From Pseudomonas frederiksbergensis (GTDB taxonomy: Bacteria; Pseudomonadota; Gammaproteobacteria; Pseudomonadales; Pseudomonadaceae), in assembly GCF_017114915.1 (NCBI RefSeq), contig NZ_JAAUOE010000009.1, forward strand, positions 114,539 to 178,538: a stretch of 64,000 bases of DNA, read 5' to 3'. Position 1 is the first letter of the stretch, and the number at the start of each line of letters is the position of its first letter. The position numbers and the translations under genes were made by a program. This document shows positions 63,803 through 64,000 of the stretch, in pieces. Under the pieces are notes generated by a model. That model had not been told where the DNA came from. It worked only from the letters and a program-made list of their open reading frames with translations, and did not search any database.

Positions 63803-64000
63803 CGGCGGCCATCAGGCGATTGACTTCACTGCGCACCATGTTCGCGAATTCCGGCGGTGACATGCCGTCGAGTTCGGAACGCACCCATTCAGCCCATTTG
63901 CCTTTGCGCTTGGCGCGCTCACCGAACAACCGTGCGGCTTCGCCCTTGGCTTTGCCCAGGTTGTTTTGCCAGAGTTCGAACAGACGGGATTTTTCATCTT
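63795..64000 (-). CDS. 3' end of an unknown gene (cut by window edge)
   Basis: The minus-strand frame is open from the window end and encodes 67 residues: DEKSRLFELWQNNLGKAKGE, then AARLFGERAKRKGKWAEWVR and SELDGMSPPEFANMVRSEVN, ending MAAAK-stop. It is highly charged and helical with no membrane segment. The start lies outside the window. Family not recognised. It overlaps the LysR gene by 8 bp at the 3' end. Confidence 0.6.
   Translation of the reverse strand, partial: DEKSRLFELWQNNLGKAKGEAARLFGERAKRKGKWAEWVRSELDGMSPPEFANMVRSEVNRLMAAAK

Noticed and set aside
1..64000. CRISPR arrays, tRNA and rRNA genes, replication origins
   Set aside because: No regular short direct repeats with unique spacers, no cloverleaf-like sequences and no rRNA sequence were seen; the repeats found are palindromic REP-type units.

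Overview
The window looks like a chromosome segment of a Pseudomonas of the P. fluorescens group. The basis is high GC and gene content typical of that group: the mannitol operon mtlREFGKDYZ, the functional-amyloid operon fapABCDEF, a zwfB-gntZ pair, DUF2790 and DUF1652 small proteins, and several copies of the repeats built on TGTAGGAGCGGGCTTGCC. No rRNA, tRNA or CRISPR array was seen.

Layout. 1-1.1 kb: a PI-PLC-like phosphodiesterase behind an AT-rich leader. 1.1-10.7 kb: mannitol/polyol uptake and catabolism: AraC-type activator, periplasmic binding protein, two permeases, ATPase, mannitol 2-dehydrogenase, xylulokinase and fructokinase. 10.7-12.6 kb: small proteins (DUF2790, DUF1652), a broken gene and the protease inhibitor ecotin. 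12.6-13.8 kb: a short threonine dehydratase behind what reads as a complete ribosome-mediated attenuator. 13.85-14.5 kb: an AT-rich insert with a c-type cytochrome and the first codons of a flavoprotein, between truncated sequences. 14.6-21.3 kb: RimK-like ATP-grasp protein and acetyltransferase (divergent), PQQ sugar dehydrogenase, Ku, LpxO, SRAP protein. 22-27.3 kb: a remodelled stretch with an ABC exporter, a creatininase fragment, two epoxide-hydrolase-type genes (one with an internal deletion) and the tail of a phage integrase. 27.3-36.7 kb: ABC-F protein YbiT, azoreductase with LysR regulator, UppP, a chemoreceptor and a PnuC/NadR-kinase pair.

37.2-43.8 kb: the fap operon. FapA, FapB and FapC carry signal peptides. 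FapB and FapC have three amyloid repeats each, FapD is a C39-type peptidase, FapE is a secreted companion and FapF is the outer-membrane barrel. A VpsR-like sigma-54 activator lies convergent, with a shared bidirectional terminator. FapC has an unusual His-rich N-terminus and a long Ser/charged linker between repeats 2 and 3.

44-64 kb: a delta-60-repeat protein, NhaB, the gntZ-zwfB-HAD operon (overlapping starts and stops), phosphoethanolamine transferase CptA, GNAT, ZapE, a WYL-type regulator, an agmatinase-family enzyme with a polyamine-type binding protein and a divergent LysR gene, a permease stub, a WHy-domain lipoprotein, a PhoD-like phosphatase, a nitrilase with divergent LysR gene, and the 3' end of an unknown gene cut by the window edge. 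Family assignments come from reading motifs by eye; no database search was possible.
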